DNA from: DASQEH01 sp038237745
GTDB taxonomy: Bacteria; Actinomycetota; Actinomycetes; Propionibacteriales; Nocardioidaceae
DNA: 64,000 nucleotides
Direction of reading: 5' to 3'
NCBI GenBank assembly: GCA_038237745.1
Contig: JBBRYJ010000012.1
Coordinates: forward strand, 1 to 64,000
The notes beneath the pieces are model-generated. The model searched no databases, was not told where the DNA came from, and was given only the letters and a program-made list of their open reading frames with translations. A program made the translations under genes and the position numbers. This document shows positions 17,537 to 26,067 of the stretch, piece by piece (the first letter of the stretch is position 1; every line of letters starts with the position of its first letter).

Positions 17537-19054
17537 GACGACTGTCCACGGCGGGTCGCGGCGGTCGAGCCGGTGCTGCTTCGCGCGGACGGCGAGTCCG
17601 GTCACCAGCTCCGCCGCGTCGTCGACGCCACGGTGGCTCGCCACCCACCGTTGGCTGCCCTTCGGGAGGTCGAGCAAGACGGTCGCGAGGCCGAGCCACC
17701 GCTGAAGCGGCCCCTGCCGTGCCGACACGCTCTGCACGCGCGCATAGGGCACGTAAGCCGTCGAGCGCCGCCATCTACCCGCCCTGGAGACTGCTCCCGC
17801 CTCCAAGAGCGCCACGCCGAGGAAGCGCCATCCGAGCGGGTCGACCCGCCGGGCTCCCGCCCCGGCCGCGACGTACGGCGGCGAGTCGAGCCGCGCACCG
17901 GTCACCGCCGCGACCAGGTCGAGCGCCTGGGCCCTACTCGCGACCGGTATGAGGGAGGCGCCGGCCTCGAAGTCTGAGCTGCCTCCGGCGATGTCCATCT
18001 TGACCCGTGCCCACCCGAACTTCCTCCACAGGAACGGCTCGACCAGTCGGACTGCCTGGATCCGGTCGAAGTCCACAGTCCGGTTGACGGTCGAGGTGAG
18101 CCCCGAGGTGATACGCACTCCCGTGGCCGTGCGGTACAGCGCGAAGTCGGCGTCGCGCATCATCGACACCACCTGCCGGCGAAGCTGGGCGGCGATGGCG
18201 ATCGATACCGGGATGATGCCGGAAACCGCTGCGAGAACCGCCTCCCAGCCCATCCAGACGGCCGCGACCACCAGAGCAGCGACCCACACCACGAAGACGA
18301 CCCAGGCACTCACGCCGTCGAGGAGGTTGGACTTGATCACCTGTTCGGTCGTGACCCGGGCGACCAGAATGTCCGGCTCCGGTGCCGTTGGTGAAGGCCC
18401 CTCGAGGTCGGCTCCTTCGCCGCCCACTCCCTGCCGCGTCGGCCTTCCGCTCATGTGCCGCAGGATTTCCTCGCGCAGGTTCATGGCCTCCTGGAGCGGC
18501 AGGTACGCGAGATCGACCGACGCCTCGTCTCCAGCGGCCATGTCGAGCCGCACGGCTGCGAGACCGAGCAGCCGCGGGACCAGGGGCCGGTTGATGTCCA
18601 CCGACTGCACGCGCAACAACCGCACCTTGCTCCGCTGTTTGGCCAGCACCCCCCGGTTGAAGAGCAGCGTGCCCGGACCGGCCACGTCGTCGACGATCGC
18701 GAAGCCGGTCGCCCGCCACGACAACCACGCACCGAAGACGATCACCACCACCACTGAAAGGGTGACTGCGGCCGCCTTGGCGACGAGCGACAGCTGGAGG
18801 TCGCCGTGCAAGGCGCGCAATACCCACAGCAGCCGGTTCAGGTCGTCCCGGAAGATGCTGAGGCCGACTGCTGACGCGCCCCCGACCAGCCGCCAGGACC
18901 GGAGGAACGGTGTGAGCGGGTGCAGGCGGCGCATCAGTGGCGCAGCGGCCCTGTCGGGCGAGCCGCCGTCGGCTGCCTCGTGGTCGACAGTCGTCGCCTG
19001 AGAAGCAGTCGCCTCGTCCGGAGCCCGCGCGTTGTCGGTTCCGGCAGAGGTCAT
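17393..19054 (-). CDS. PH-domain (YdbT-like, DUF304) membrane protein
   Basis: 553 residues from ATG 19054, overlapping the upstream gene as ATGA. Two or more bacterial PH (bPH2/DUF304) repeats, for example LLFNRGVLAKQRSKVRLLRV plus VQSVDINRPLVPRLLGLAAV, and again VNRTVDFDRIQAVRLVEPFL and RVQSVSARQGPLQRWLGLAT. Hydrophobic pairs precede them (VTLSVVVVIVFGAWL; WVVFVVWVAALVVAAVWMGW). Pairs of such genes are common near the actinobacterial cell envelope; role unknown. The Asp/Pro/Arg-rich C-terminal tail of about 45 residues is encoded entirely opposite the DUF6703 gene and is likely a disordered extension. Confidence 0.85.
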   Translation of the reverse strand: MTSAGTDNARAPDEATASQATTVDHEAADGGSPDRAAAPLMRRLHPLTPFLRSWRLVGGASAVGLSIFRDDLNRLLWVLRALHGDLQLSLVAKAAAVTLSVVVVIVFGAWLSWRATGFAIVDDVAGPGTLLFNRGVLAKQRSKVRLLRVQSVDINRPLVPRLLGLAAVRLDMAAGDEASVDLAYLPLQEAMNLREEILRHMSGRPTRQGVGGEGADLEGPSPTAPEPDILVARVTTEQVIKSNLLDGVSAWVVFVVWVAALVVAAVWMGWEAVLAAVSGIIPVSIAIAAQLRRQVVSMMRDADFALYRTATGVRITSGLTSTVNRTVDFDRIQAVRLVEPFLWRKFGWARVKMDIAGGSSDFEAGASLIPVASRAQALDLVAAVTGARLDSPPYVAAGAGARRVDPLGWRFLGVALLEAGAVSRAGRWRRSTAYVPYARVQSVSARQGPLQRWLGLATVLLDLPKGSQRWVASHRGVDDAAELVTGLAVRAKQHRLDRRDPPWTVVSEPAGDPRKDRRDQDGDYQDPYQAPPRPEDRPRQGGEPADEYADHAE

Positions 19055-19569
19055 AGCCCCGCCGTCAGGGCTTCGCCCCGGGCGGCGAGCCGGTCTCGCA
19101 GCGCCTGGGCGACTTCGACCGGCAGGCCGGGGATCTCTGCGTCGGTGTCGGCGGATGCCGTCACCAGGGTCACGGTGGCGATGCCCAGGCGATGGGCGAC
19201 CGGGTTCGAGCGCACCTGGATGACCTGCATCCGGCCATAGGGGACGACGGTCAGCTTGCGGCTGAGCCGACCGTGGCACACCAGGAGGTCCTGCTCCCGC
19301 TCGGCGTACCTCCATGACATCGTCGTCCGCGGCACGACAACGAACCAGAGCAGCAGGCACGGCGCCGCGATAGCCCCAGCGGCCAGCGCGAACGGCCACC
19401 AGGCGGCAGCCCCGTTCAGGTCGAGGACGATGCCGACCGCGACGAGGCCGAGCGCCACCGTGGCGAGCACGACGAGCGGGATGCGCCGTTCGGTGATGAG
19501 CTTGGGAGACACCGTGTGCCAGTCGAGCCCAGCCTCCAGGAACAAGGGGTCAGGCGAGAGGTCCTTCAC
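19051..19569 (-). CDS. PH-domain (YdbS-like) membrane protein
   Basis: 172 residues from GTG 19569, 28 nt after uppS; the frame continues upstream but only as a shadow of uppS. Two adjacent membrane segments (IPLVVLATVALGLVAVGIVL and WWPFALAAGAIAAPCLLLWF) form a hairpin, followed by one bacterial PH domain: TMSWRYAEREQDLLVCHGRL, KLTVVPYGRMQVIQVRSNPV, LGIATVTLVTAS. It is the small partner of the larger YdbT-like protein translated from the ATGA overlap. Such pairs probably form one membrane complex of unknown function. Confidence 0.85.
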   Translation of the reverse strand: MKDLSPDPLFLEAGLDWHTVSPKLITERRIPLVVLATVALGLVAVGIVLDLNGAAAWWPFALAAGAIAAPCLLLWFVVVPRTTMSWRYAEREQDLLVCHGRLSRKLTVVPYGRMQVIQVRSNPVAHRLGIATVTLVTASADTDAEIPGLPVEVAQALRDRLAARGEALTAGL

Positions 19570-19597
19570 CGTGCAAGCGTAACGACCGAGGGCGCGC

Positions 19598-20338
19598 TCA
19601 CGCCTGACCGTAGCGCCGGTCGCGTCGAGCGTAGATATCGATCGCCTCGAACACGGTGCGCCGGTCGACGTCGGGCCACAGCACATTCATGAACACCATC
19701 TCGGCGTACGCCGACTGCCACAGCATGAAGTTGCTGAAGCGCTGCTCCCCGGAGGTGCGCAGGACCATGTCGACGTCTGGCAGCTCTGGCACGTACAGCG
19801 CCTTGGCGAACGCGCGCTCGTCGATCTTGTCGGCTCTGATACGTCCGGCTGCTGCGTCGAGTGCGAGTCTCCTTGCTGCATCGGCCAGCTCCGCGCGGCC
19901 GCCGTAGTTGACGCACATCGTGAGTGTCAAGGTGGTGTTGTCGCGAGTCAGTTCCTCGGCGATCTCTAGCTCCTTGATGACCGAGGCCCAGAGCTTCGGA
20001 CGGCGCCCGGCCCACCTCACCCGCACGCCCATCTCGTGCATCTCGTCACGTCGTCGCCGGATCACGTCGCGGTTGAACCCCATGAGGAAACGCACCTCGT
20101 CGGGAGTTCGGCGCCAGTTCTCGGTCGAGAATGCGTAGGCGGATATGCACGAGACGCCGGCCTCGATGCAGCCCTTCACCACGTCGAGCAGGGCGGCCTC
20201 CCCCATTTCGTGCCCGGCTGTCCGCGGCAGACCCCGCTGCCCCGCCCACCGACCGTTGCCGTCCATGATGACGGCGATATGTCTCGGCACGAGCTCGCGG
20301 GGGACGGCGGGCGGGGAGCTGAACGGCTCGTCGGACAC
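19598..20338 (-). CDS. uppS: Isoprenyl (polyprenyl diphosphate) synthase, cis type
   Basis: 246 residues. Cis-prenyltransferase signatures: HIAVIMDGNGRWA with catalytic Asp, AYAFSTENWRR, and the C-terminal RTSGEQRFSNFMLWQSAYAE. It condenses isopentenyl diphosphate into the long polyprenyl diphosphate that becomes the lipid carrier for peptidoglycan and for the exopolysaccharide locus encoded just upstream. It starts with GTG 20338, 3 nt after the recO stop, so it is in one operon with recO. Chain length (C50 or C55) cannot be told from sequence alone. Confidence 0.96.
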   Translation of the reverse strand: MSDEPFSSPPAVPRELVPRHIAVIMDGNGRWAGQRGLPRTAGHEMGEAALLDVVKGCIEAGVSCISAYAFSTENWRRTPDEVRFLMGFNRDVIRRRRDEMHEMGVRVRWAGRRPKLWASVIKELEIAEELTRDNTTLTLTMCVNYGGRAELADAARRLALDAAAGRIRADKIDERAFAKALYVPELPDVDMVLRTSGEQRFSNFMLWQSAYAEMVFMNVLWPDVDRRTVFEAIDIYARRDRRYGQA

Positions 20339-20341
20339 GCC

Positions 20342-21079
20342 TCAGCGCTCGACGTGCACGAGCGAGCGAAGGCTCCGCTCCAGGTGCCACTGGAGGTACG
20401 CCGCGACGATCCCGCTGGCCGGCTTGCGGTAGCGGTGGTCGACTGCCTCGGCGGTCAGCCAGTCCCCACCCAGCAGCGCTCCGAGCAACACCACCGTCTC
20501 TGGCGAGGGGTTCGCGGCTCCTGGGAGACGGCAGCTGCCGCACAGCATGCCGCCGGCACCGGCGCTGAAGCTGCGGTGCGGACCGGCAGCGCCACAGCGG
20601 GCGCATTCCTCGAACGTGGGTGCGTAGCCGGCGATAGCGAGCGAGCGGAGCAGGAACGAGTCGAGCACGAGGGTCGCGTCGCGGTCGCCGGCCGCAAGGA
20701 CTTTTAGGGCGCCGACGAGGAGCAGGTACTGCTGGAGCGCCGGTTCCATCTCCTCGGCGACGAGTCTCTCCGCCATCTCGAGCATGGCCGTTCCTGCTGT
20801 GTAACGGGCGTAGTCGTTGGCGATGGCCTCGCCGAACGGGGAGAGGGTCTCGGCCTGGGTCACGATCTCCAGAGTGCGGCCTGGTGCGAACTGGACGTCG
20901 ACGTGCATGAAGGGCTCGAGGCGCGAGCCGAACTTGGATGTCGTGCGGCGTACGCCCTTGCCGACCGCCCGGACGCGGCCGGTGTTCCGCGTGAGGAACG
21001 TGATGATCCGGTCTGCCTCGCCCAGCTTCTGGGTGCGCAGCACGACGGCTTCGTCGCGGTAGAGGTGCACCGGGTCCAT
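20342..21079 (-). CDS. recO: DNA repair protein RecO
   Basis: 245 residues from ATG 21079 (GTG 21097 would add six). The N-terminal OB-fold, LYRDEAVVLRTQKLGEADRI then GRVRAVGKGVRR, is diagnostic, and a C-terminal zinc ribbon is present (CARCGAAG and MLCGSCR). It loads RecA with RecR/RecF in gap repair and anneals SSB-coated strands. In related actinobacteria recO usually lies near leuA and era; here the polysaccharide locus separates them. Its promoter should be in the 183 nt before the start, where no clear box was seen. Confidence 0.95.
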   Translation of the reverse strand: MDPVHLYRDEAVVLRTQKLGEADRIITFLTRNTGRVRAVGKGVRRTTSKFGSRLEPFMHVDVQFAPGRTLEIVTQAETLSPFGEAIANDYARYTAGTAMLEMAERLVAEEMEPALQQYLLLVGALKVLAAGDRDATLVLDSFLLRSLAIAGYAPTFEECARCGAAGPHRSFSAGAGGMLCGSCRLPGAANPSPETVVLLGALLGGDWLTAEAVDHRYRKPASGIVAAYLQWHLERSLRSLVHVER

Positions 21080-21262
21080 TATGCCGGGAACGATCACTTC
21101 GACACGGGTTGACTAGCCGCGAGACACGTCCAATTCCCAGGGTCTCAGCAAAGCCAATGTTTACACGCATCCATGGGGCCTACGCAAGCCACCCGCTGCT
21201 CAGACCTTTACGCAGGTCACGGGCACGGATCGGACGCCTCGCCACCCTCGGTGGGATCTCCC

Positions 21263-22174
21263 CTAGGGAGTCCGTAACCAGCCAGCCAAGTCGCGGCTGA
21301 TGAGGCTCTCTAGCCTACCTACATCGCCACGATACGAATCCGTCAGTTCTTCTCGAATCTCTCGGGCCATCGGCTGCACAGGCTGGAGCGCGTTCCCTTG
21401 GGCATGAGACCGAACCATCTCGTACGCCTTTGGAGACACACGCTTCCCTGCTCGTCGGAGCATCGTAACGCCTGAGCTCTGAGCAATTCCTCTAGTTAGA
21501 CTCGACCGCCAAACCCGCCCGCCCTCGTTATCGCGAGCGCCCACGACATCAGCCGCGTGCTCCAGATCCAAGAAATTGAGCATGGCTGCAAGACAAGAGT
21601 CGGGCCTGGAGACGTAATCATCGAAAGTCACCACATGGACTCTTCTGAACGCAGCCAAATAAGCCTCGACCTGTGAAGCGTACATCCCGAGTTGACGATA
21701 CAGCATAGTCGGCGAACCGTAGGCAGTGCTTCTGCGCTGCCCTTCGGCCACCAAAGCAGCCTTGAACGAAAGTCGTTCCAGGCGGTTTCCTCGAGACACA
21801 TCAAGCCACGCTGAATACGCTCGGTCGACAGGATTTCGCAGACTTATAATGATTCGAGTTTCCGTGCCCAACTCCCGCAACAAATTGGGTATGGCAACTT
21901 CATGCAAGGGTAAATAAAGCACACTTGCCTCCCCACGCCACTTATGCGTTGCCCCGGCTTGGAAGAGGTGCGAGTAGCGTCGACTGTTGTTGACACAATT
22001 CGGGACCCGTCCACGAACCACGCTTTGGACGAAAAAGTGCGGCTCCTTGTTAAATGGAACAAATATGTCCGGGTGGCGGGACAAAGCATTAGAAATACTC
22101 GTCGTCGCACACTTATGCGCCCCAACGATCAGGAAGTTCGGAAGATGATCAGCACTCGCCACTACAGCCCCCAC
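21263..22174 (-). CDS. Sulfotransferase, polysaccharide-locus distal gene
   Basis: 303 residues. The PAPS 5'-loop is LIVGAHKCATTSISNALSRH at about 13-32, with Cys-Ala in place of the usual xGTT glycine. The 3'-phosphate segment is ISLRNPVDRAYSAWLD near 110-125. Pattern and length resemble the NDST/heparan-type bacterial sulfotransferases that sulfate polysaccharides. It is the last gene of the minus-strand glycan operon, 55 nt after the polymerase, so it probably sulfates the repeat unit or finished chain. Base composition is visibly lower in GC than the flanking core genes. GTG 22174 is used as start. Confidence 0.8.
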   Translation of the reverse strand: MGAVVASADHLPNFLIVGAHKCATTSISNALSRHPDIFVPFNKEPHFFVQSVVRGRVPNCVNNSRRYSHLFQAGATHKWRGEASVLYLPLHEVAIPNLLRELGTETRIIISLRNPVDRAYSAWLDVSRGNRLERLSFKAALVAEGQRRSTAYGSPTMLYRQLGMYASQVEAYLAAFRRVHVVTFDDYVSRPDSCLAAMLNFLDLEHAADVVGARDNEGGRVWRSSLTRGIAQSSGVTMLRRAGKRVSPKAYEMVRSHAQGNALQPVQPMAREIREELTDSYRGDVGRLESLISRDLAGWLRTP

Positions 22175-22229
22175 TGAGACGGACCCCTAGGCAAGAGTGC
22201 CGTCGGCCAAGAGCAAGCAAGTGGCCACC

Positions 22230-23588
22230 TCACCGCATCGTCCTGGAGATCTTGGGAGCAGACGGGCGTAGACACCATAGATATAGCACCGCCGCCATGG
22301 AGAATGCCATGGTCGGCTGAACCGTGGAATTCCGCATGCAAAAATCGACTATATACAACGCAGCAGAGGCGACAAAAATTGTGGGACCTAGGTCGACGCC
22401 TCTGGTCGGTCTCCTGGCAATTCGCCAAAGAAAACCTAAAATGACACAGATCAGAGCCAGCAGCCAAATTAGCCCGCTGATACCATATCGATAAACAATC
22501 ATGACTGGACCGATGTGGATGTTATGTACAGTCCCCTTGTCGTTCAAATTCTGGATGATGAGTGACCGGGCTGGTATATAGGTGGCCCCGAACCCACCGC
22601 CGACCAAGAACTGGCCAGAGACCCACTGTGCGCGAGCGGTCGACTCCACATCCTTCGCCTCATCCCATCGCGCTTGCAGCGACGCGTCATCCCCGTTGCC
22701 TGTCAGAGTGGCGAAGCGGCTGGCCTGAATGTGATTGCCGAGTTGTAGAGGATGCCCCGCCACACTCGCCGCAAGTACCAACGCAATGAGAAAACAAGCC
22801 GCTGCGAGCGTGGGTTTGAGACCACGAAGCAGCAGACATACCAGGGGGCCAGCCAGTAGCCAAAGCACAACATGCGTGCGATACCCGGACGAGTACGCCA
22901 GGTAGCCGACTATACCCACGCTCACAGACCCCACAAGGAAATGGAACGTCCGCCCACCTCGTAGGGCCAGGACCCAACACATGGTTATGAGGAGCACATC
23001 AGGTGGGTCACTGCGCGCGGCGGTCGATCCATAATAGTGTGCTATCAGTGCAGCTGCAAACAGCAGTAGGCCCAGGACTGCCAAAACCTTCGGTGACCGT
23101 AGAAGGAGAGGTTCAGCAAAGAACGCGATGAGCAGTATGAGCGGCAGCGCCAGGGCAAAGAAGTCCCCCACAACATACTGAAAGAACCATACGGGCTGTA
23201 TGGTACCCGCAAATAGGTAAAGCGCGGACATAATCATGAAGATGAGTAGAATGTTGCGCACACGCGGTGGCAACTGCAACAGTTTGAGGCCCCCGAGAAT
23301 CGTTACTACCGCGGCGGCAACTACGCCAGCGAAGAATTCACGTTCATGGGGGAGGGCTTGAACTGAGAGCGCTCCGTAAACTTGCGACGCGCCGATCATG
23401 AGAGGAATGATCAGCAGCAGTGGATGGTTGGCTCGTCCGAATCTGGGGACGGTGGGTCTGGCGAGCACATGCGTAGTATCCGACTGAGACGGCTGCTCGA
23501 CCGAGGCCCTAGGATGAGCTAGGCTGAGTTTGGGAAGGAAAAGGTCTCCAACCCCTGGCTCGTTCCCCTTCACTCGCTTGGTAGTCAT
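22230..23588 (-). CDS. Wzy-type O-antigen/exopolysaccharide polymerase
   Basis: 452 residues with about 10-11 hydrophobic segments starting near residue 55 (HPLLLIIPLMIGASQVYGAL). A large extracytoplasmic loop near 300-370 contains RWDEAKDVESTARAQ, FLVGGGFGATYI and the VHNIHIGPVMIVYRYG motif, the arrangement of O-antigen ligase/polymerase proteins (Wzy/WaaL). The first 50 residues are cytoplasmic and hydrophilic. It should join lipid-linked repeat units at the outer membrane face. Starts 4 nt inside the flippase gene. Lower GC content than the surrounding core suggests recent exchange of this part of the locus. Confidence 0.8.
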   Translation of the reverse strand: MTTKRVKGNEPGVGDLFLPKLSLAHPRASVEQPSQSDTTHVLARPTVPRFGRANHPLLLIIPLMIGASQVYGALSVQALPHEREFFAGVVAAAVVTILGGLKLLQLPPRVRNILLIFMIMSALYLFAGTIQPVWFFQYVVGDFFALALPLILLIAFFAEPLLLRSPKVLAVLGLLLFAAALIAHYYGSTAARSDPPDVLLITMCWVLALRGGRTFHFLVGSVSVGIVGYLAYSSGYRTHVVLWLLAGPLVCLLLRGLKPTLAAACFLIALVLAASVAGHPLQLGNHIQASRFATLTGNGDDASLQARWDEAKDVESTARAQWVSGQFLVGGGFGATYIPARSLIIQNLNDKGTVHNIHIGPVMIVYRYGISGLIWLLALICVILGFLWRIARRPTRGVDLGPTIFVASAALYIVDFCMRNSTVQPTMAFSMAAVLYLWCLRPSAPKISRTMR

Positions 23589-24973
23589 GGCGTCACTAAA
23601 TCAGGTCGCCCAGCCATGGCGTCACCGTCGGCATTCAACTGGATGTCCTTGGCCCCTAGCGTTCTGAGCGCTACGTGTGCAGTAACCCCCGCGAGCCCCG
23701 CAGAAGCTATCGACATTGCCCAAACTGCTCCTTCCGGCCCCCCCGCGAGCGTTCCGAGCAACGCACCGATCACCGTGATGATTCCGAACGCCGAACGGAG
23801 GTAGAACATCTCCCTCGCTGCCTCAAGAATTCGCAATAGAATCCAATAGCCACCGCTCGAGGCGACCGCCGCACTGAAGAAAGCCATGGGAATGATCAAC
23901 GCGCGGGCGGTATCCCAGTTCGACTTAAGTAGAAAATGGCCGACATGATCGGGAAGTAAAAGCATTCCTAGACCGGCGAGAATCATCATAAGGCACATGG
24001 CACCCGAAAAGAAAGCTGCATATCGACGTAGTGAACTCGGGCTCTCGCGTCGGAGTCTTGCCCCCTCTGGGATAGCGATAACGTTGAATCCTGTCTGTAC
24101 GGTCGTCAACGCGGCGAACAAGGACCTTGCGGCACCTATGGCTCCCACTGCGGCTAAGCCACTGACTGCACCGACTACGGCTAAGGCTATTTGCTGGGAA
24201 CCCCTTTGGGCGATGTAGTCGCCAGCGAAGCCGAGAGAAATGTCACGGTGCTTACCGAACCAAACAGCGGCGAGATCCAGGCGGGGTAAGACCCTTGCTT
24301 GAAACGAGCCCGCAATGGCAGATGCGGTTGCTGAAGACCCCCAAATCAGGATCATCGCCGTCAGGCTAGGGGAGAAGAAGCTGAAGATGGCTGCGTAACC
24401 GACTGTTTGGACAATGAGCCAAGCAGAATCGTTGATACACGCGGACAACGGCCGGCGCTCCGCAAAGAAGATGTATCGCCAAGCGTCCTGAGTGAGAAGT
24501 CCTGGCAGTGTCAAGCCAAGAGGAACGAGGGCATAACTCAGGGGGCCCCCGATCAGGATGCCGGCCACGACCAAAACCGTGCCAACGATGAATCCTAGGG
24601 TGCAGGCTAGTCCAACCGCAGACGCGGAAGATTGCCGCCAGACGGCTGCATTGTTGGGCGAGCAGCGAACCAGCAGAGGTTCAATCGCCAGTCCGCGGGA
24701 GATTACAATTGCCAAAAAGTAGACAGTGTAGGCAATGCTAAAGGCGCCAACCTGACGTATGTCGAAGGTCCTTGCAACAAGTAGTAGGAGAATGAAGTTG
24801 GTAACGCTGGACAAGACTTGGTCAGCCAGGGATGCCAAGGCGAGGGCCGCTGGTCGCGGCGCCTTCCCGTCACGGCGGACGCCGGACACAGGCGGTGGTA
24901 TAGGCGTTTGTGAGGCCGCGTTTGAGTGCGCGCTGTGAGGACTCTTCACTTCCCTCTCCGGAGCCCAGTCCAC
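23585..24973 (-). CDS. Wzx-type lipid-linked oligosaccharide flippase
   Basis: 462 residues, roughly 12-14 predicted membrane segments (for example VTNFILLLLVARTFDIRQVG, VGLACTLGFIVGTVLVVAGI, MCLMMILAGLGMLLLP). The order of segments and the early QVGAFSIAYTVYFLA motif match MATE/PST polysaccharide exporters. It would flip undecaprenyl-PP-linked repeat units across the membrane for the adjacent Wzy. Its start overlaps the 3' end of the epimerase gene by 28 nt and its stop overlaps wzy. Low GC relative to the sugar-synthesis genes upstream. Confidence 0.8.
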   Translation of the reverse strand: MDWAPEREVKSPHSAHSNAASQTPIPPPVSGVRRDGKAPRPAALALASLADQVLSSVTNFILLLLVARTFDIRQVGAFSIAYTVYFLAIVISRGLAIEPLLVRCSPNNAAVWRQSSASAVGLACTLGFIVGTVLVVAGILIGGPLSYALVPLGLTLPGLLTQDAWRYIFFAERRPLSACINDSAWLIVQTVGYAAIFSFFSPSLTAMILIWGSSATASAIAGSFQARVLPRLDLAAVWFGKHRDISLGFAGDYIAQRGSQQIALAVVGAVSGLAAVGAIGAARSLFAALTTVQTGFNVIAIPEGARLRRESPSSLRRYAAFFSGAMCLMMILAGLGMLLLPDHVGHFLLKSNWDTARALIIPMAFFSAAVASSGGYWILLRILEAAREMFYLRSAFGIITVIGALLGTLAGGPEGAVWAMSIASAGLAGVTAHVALRTLGAKDIQLNADGDAMAGRPDLVTP

Positions 24974-26067
24974 TGTGCGTGCCGGCCGACCGTCGAGGCG
25001 ATGAACCGGACGACGCGTCTGCTCGTATCGTCGATTTCATAACCGGCCGGAAGGCTCGACGAGGACTGACGGTCCTCGATGGCCAGCCGCACGGTCCGTA
25101 CTACGTCTCCCTGGCTTAGTCCGGCCATCATGATGGAGCCCGCGTCCAGCGCCTCGGGGCGCTCGATAGAGTCGCGCAATGTGACCGCCGGGAAACCCAG
25201 GATCGAGCACTCCTCCGCAATCGTCCCCGAGTCCGACAGCACACACGCCGCCTGCATCTGCAGGTGGTTGTAGTCGTGGAAGCCGAACGGCTCGTGGAAG
25301 TGCAGGCCTTCGGGAGTGTCCCAGTCAGCCAGGCGCTCCAGTCGCTTGCGGGTTCGCGGATGCGTCGAGATGAGGATCGGCAGCTGCGACTCGTCCCGCA
25401 CACCTTCCAAGCAACGGAGCAGCATCTGCAACCTGTCCGCGCTGTCGACGTTTTCCTCCCGGTGCGCGCTGACCAGGAAGAACTTGCCGGGTCGCAGTCC
25501 GAGTCGAAACATCACGTCAGACGCGTCGATCTGAGCTCTGTAGTGTTCGAGCACTTCACGCATGGGTGACCCAGTGAGCATGATCCGTCGGGGATGAATT
25601 CCCTCGCTCAGTAGGTTTCGTCGAGCATGCTCCGTGTAGACGAGGTTGAAGTCGGCAACGTGGTCGACCAGCCGGCGGTTGGTCTCCTCAGGCACGTTCT
25701 CGTCGAAGCAGCGGTTGCCCGCCTCCATGTGGTAAACGGGTATACGCATCCGCTTGGCGATCACCGCAGCGATCGAGCTGTTGGTGTCTCCGAGAATGAG
25801 GACGGCGTCGGGTCGCTCCTCCAGCAGAACCTGCTCGGTCTTGATGAGCGTTTCGCCCAGCACTGTCCCGAGAGACGACGTGTCGACGCTGAGGAGATGG
25901 TTCGGCGGCCGGAGCCCGAGGTCGTCGAAGAACACCTGGTTGAGTGCATAGTCGTAGTTCTGCCCCGTGTGCACGAGCACGTGGTCGACGGTCTCGTCCA
26001 GCCGAGCGATGACCCTGGATAGTCGGATGATCTCGGGACGGGTGCCGACGATCGTCATTACCTTCAT
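24946..26067 (-). CDS. UDP-N-acetylglucosamine 2-epimerase family (CapG/FnlC/WbjD type)
   Basis: 373 residues from ATG 26067, an ATGA overlap with the upstream gene. Family motifs: MTIVGTRPEIIRLS, HTGQNYD, LGDTNSSIAA, HMEAGNRCFDENVPEETNRR, VSAHREENVD and the C-terminal SDSGTIAEECSILGFPAVTL. The AGNRCFD form (instead of AGLRTxD) together with its place right after CapE and CapF types points to the C2 epimerase that finishes UDP-N-acetyl-L-fucosamine, rather than the UDP-ManNAc-forming WecB. Cytoplasmic. Substrate assignment is from context; WecB-like activity remains possible. Confidence 0.85.
   Translation of the reverse strand: MKVMTIVGTRPEIIRLSRVIARLDETVDHVLVHTGQNYDYALNQVFFDDLGLRPPNHLLSVDTSSLGTVLGETLIKTEQVLLEERPDAVLILGDTNSSIAAVIAKRMRIPVYHMEAGNRCFDENVPEETNRRLVDHVADFNLVYTEHARRNLLSEGIHPRRIMLTGSPMREVLEHYRAQIDASDVMFRLGLRPGKFFLVSAHREENVDSADRLQMLLRCLEGVRDESQLPILISTHPRTRKRLERLADWDTPEGLHFHEPFGFHDYNHLQMQAACVLSDSGTIAEECSILGFPAVTLRDSIERPEALDAGSIMMAGLSQGDVVRTVRLAIEDRQSSSSLPAGYEIDDTSRRVVRFIASTVGRHAQWTGLRRGK

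Noticed and set aside
21098..21262. Attachment site or direct repeat bounding the glycan island
   Set aside because: No matching repeat was seen at the leuA side (39.6-41.7 kb), and no integrase exists in the window.
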